Part shown: positions 16,150 to 16,261 of the stretch, piece after piece | How the letters are laid out: each line of letters begins with the position of its first letter | Numbering within the stretch: position 1 is the stretch's first letter | Origin: Bacteroidota bacterium | Lineage (GTDB): Bacteria; Bacteroidota; Bacteroidia; Chitinophagales; Chitinophagaceae | Assembly (NCBI GenBank): GCA_026391115.1 | Contig: JAPLER010000145.1 | Span: forward strand, 1 to 16,261 | Length of the DNA: 16,261 nt | Direction: 5' to 3' | Notes under the pieces: model-generated | Seen by the model: the letters and a program-made list of their open reading frames with translations, nothing else | Database searches by the model: none | Told to the model about the DNA's origin: nothing | Made by a program: the position numbers and the translations under genes

Positions 16150-16261
16150 ATGAAAAAATTATTAATGTTAGCTACTGCAGCGTTTTTAGTAACTGGTGTT
16201 GCTTTTGCTGGAGAAGGAGATGCTAAAAAGAAAGAGTGCAGCAAAGACAAAAAAGAATGCT
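16150..16261 (+). CDS. Small secreted Cys/Lys-rich protein (partial, cut by window edge)
   Basis: Reading from the ATG at 16150 gives 37 residues before the window ends. A textbook signal peptide (MKKLLMLATAAFLVTGVAFA, cleavage likely after AFA or AFAG) is followed by GEGDAKKKECSKDKKEC, where Cys recurs every seven residues in a lysine-rich context. The mature part looks like the start of a small periplasmic or surface protein with repeated K-K-x-C units, as seen in short uncharacterised Bacteroidota proteins. Cys could bind metal or form disulfides; the sequence does not say which. Total length is unknown, and no function is claimed. Confidence 0.75.
   Translation, partial: MKKLLMLATAAFLVTGVAFAGEGDAKKKECSKDKKEC

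Noticed and set aside
1..16261. CRISPR array, tRNA, rRNA, insertion sequence, prophage or defence genes
   Set aside because: I found no regularly spaced repeats, cloverleaf-like segments, terminal inverted repeats with transposase, or phage/defence domains on either strand.

Overview
The window reads as an AT-rich, gene-dense stretch of chromosomal backbone from a member of the Bacteroidota, most likely the Chitinophagales. This placement is an inference. It rests on the gene families present (a PafA-type alkaline phosphatase, a DUF2723/GT117 membrane protein, a DUF3810 protein, BshB1 of bacillithiol synthesis, a eukaryote-like NADP isocitrate dehydrogenase), on signal peptides ending in AQ, and on promoter -7 boxes of the form TAnnTTTG. 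Shine-Dalgarno sequences were not obvious ahead of the starts examined.

Layout, left to right. The 5' end of an isocitrate dehydrogenase gene runs off the left edge on the minus strand. It is divergent from a secreted alkaline phosphatase gene (+), which converges through a strong bidirectional hairpin terminator on a very long minus-strand gene for a polytopic DUF2723/GT117-type glycosyltransferase. A 305-bp divergent spacer follows. Next come glutamine-dependent NAD synthetase (+) and a small lysine/glutamate-rich LTxxQ-like gene (+) that has apparently lost its start codon and signal peptide, closed by a terminator. An MscS channel gene (+) then converges on topA (-) through a terminator hairpin that contains or touches both stop codons. 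Upstream of topA on the minus strand lie bshB1 and a DUF3810 metalloprotease-like gene. Divergent from these, on the plus strand, are a Cys/Met-metabolism PLP enzyme (closest to O-acetylhomoserine sulfhydrylases), phosphatidylserine decarboxylase, and the start of a small secreted Cys/Lys-rich protein cut by the right edge.

The genes do not form one pathway. They are mostly single-gene housekeeping units: central carbon (icd), phosphate scavenging (PafA-like), protein glycosylation (GT117), NAD synthesis (nadE), osmotic safety (mscS), DNA supercoiling (topA), thiol chemistry (bshB1 and the PLP enzyme) and membrane lipids (psd). I see no phage, insertion sequence, CRISPR array, tRNA, rRNA, defence island or biosynthetic cluster, and no clear previously undescribed system.

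The points most worth a second look are small-scale. topA has no ATG and begins at a TTG directly behind a 13-nt poly-A tract. The LTxxQ-like gene has lost its start. Several promoters sit so close to the start codon that leaderless mRNAs are likely. The isocitrate dehydrogenase has Ala where the substrate-binding Ser is expected.
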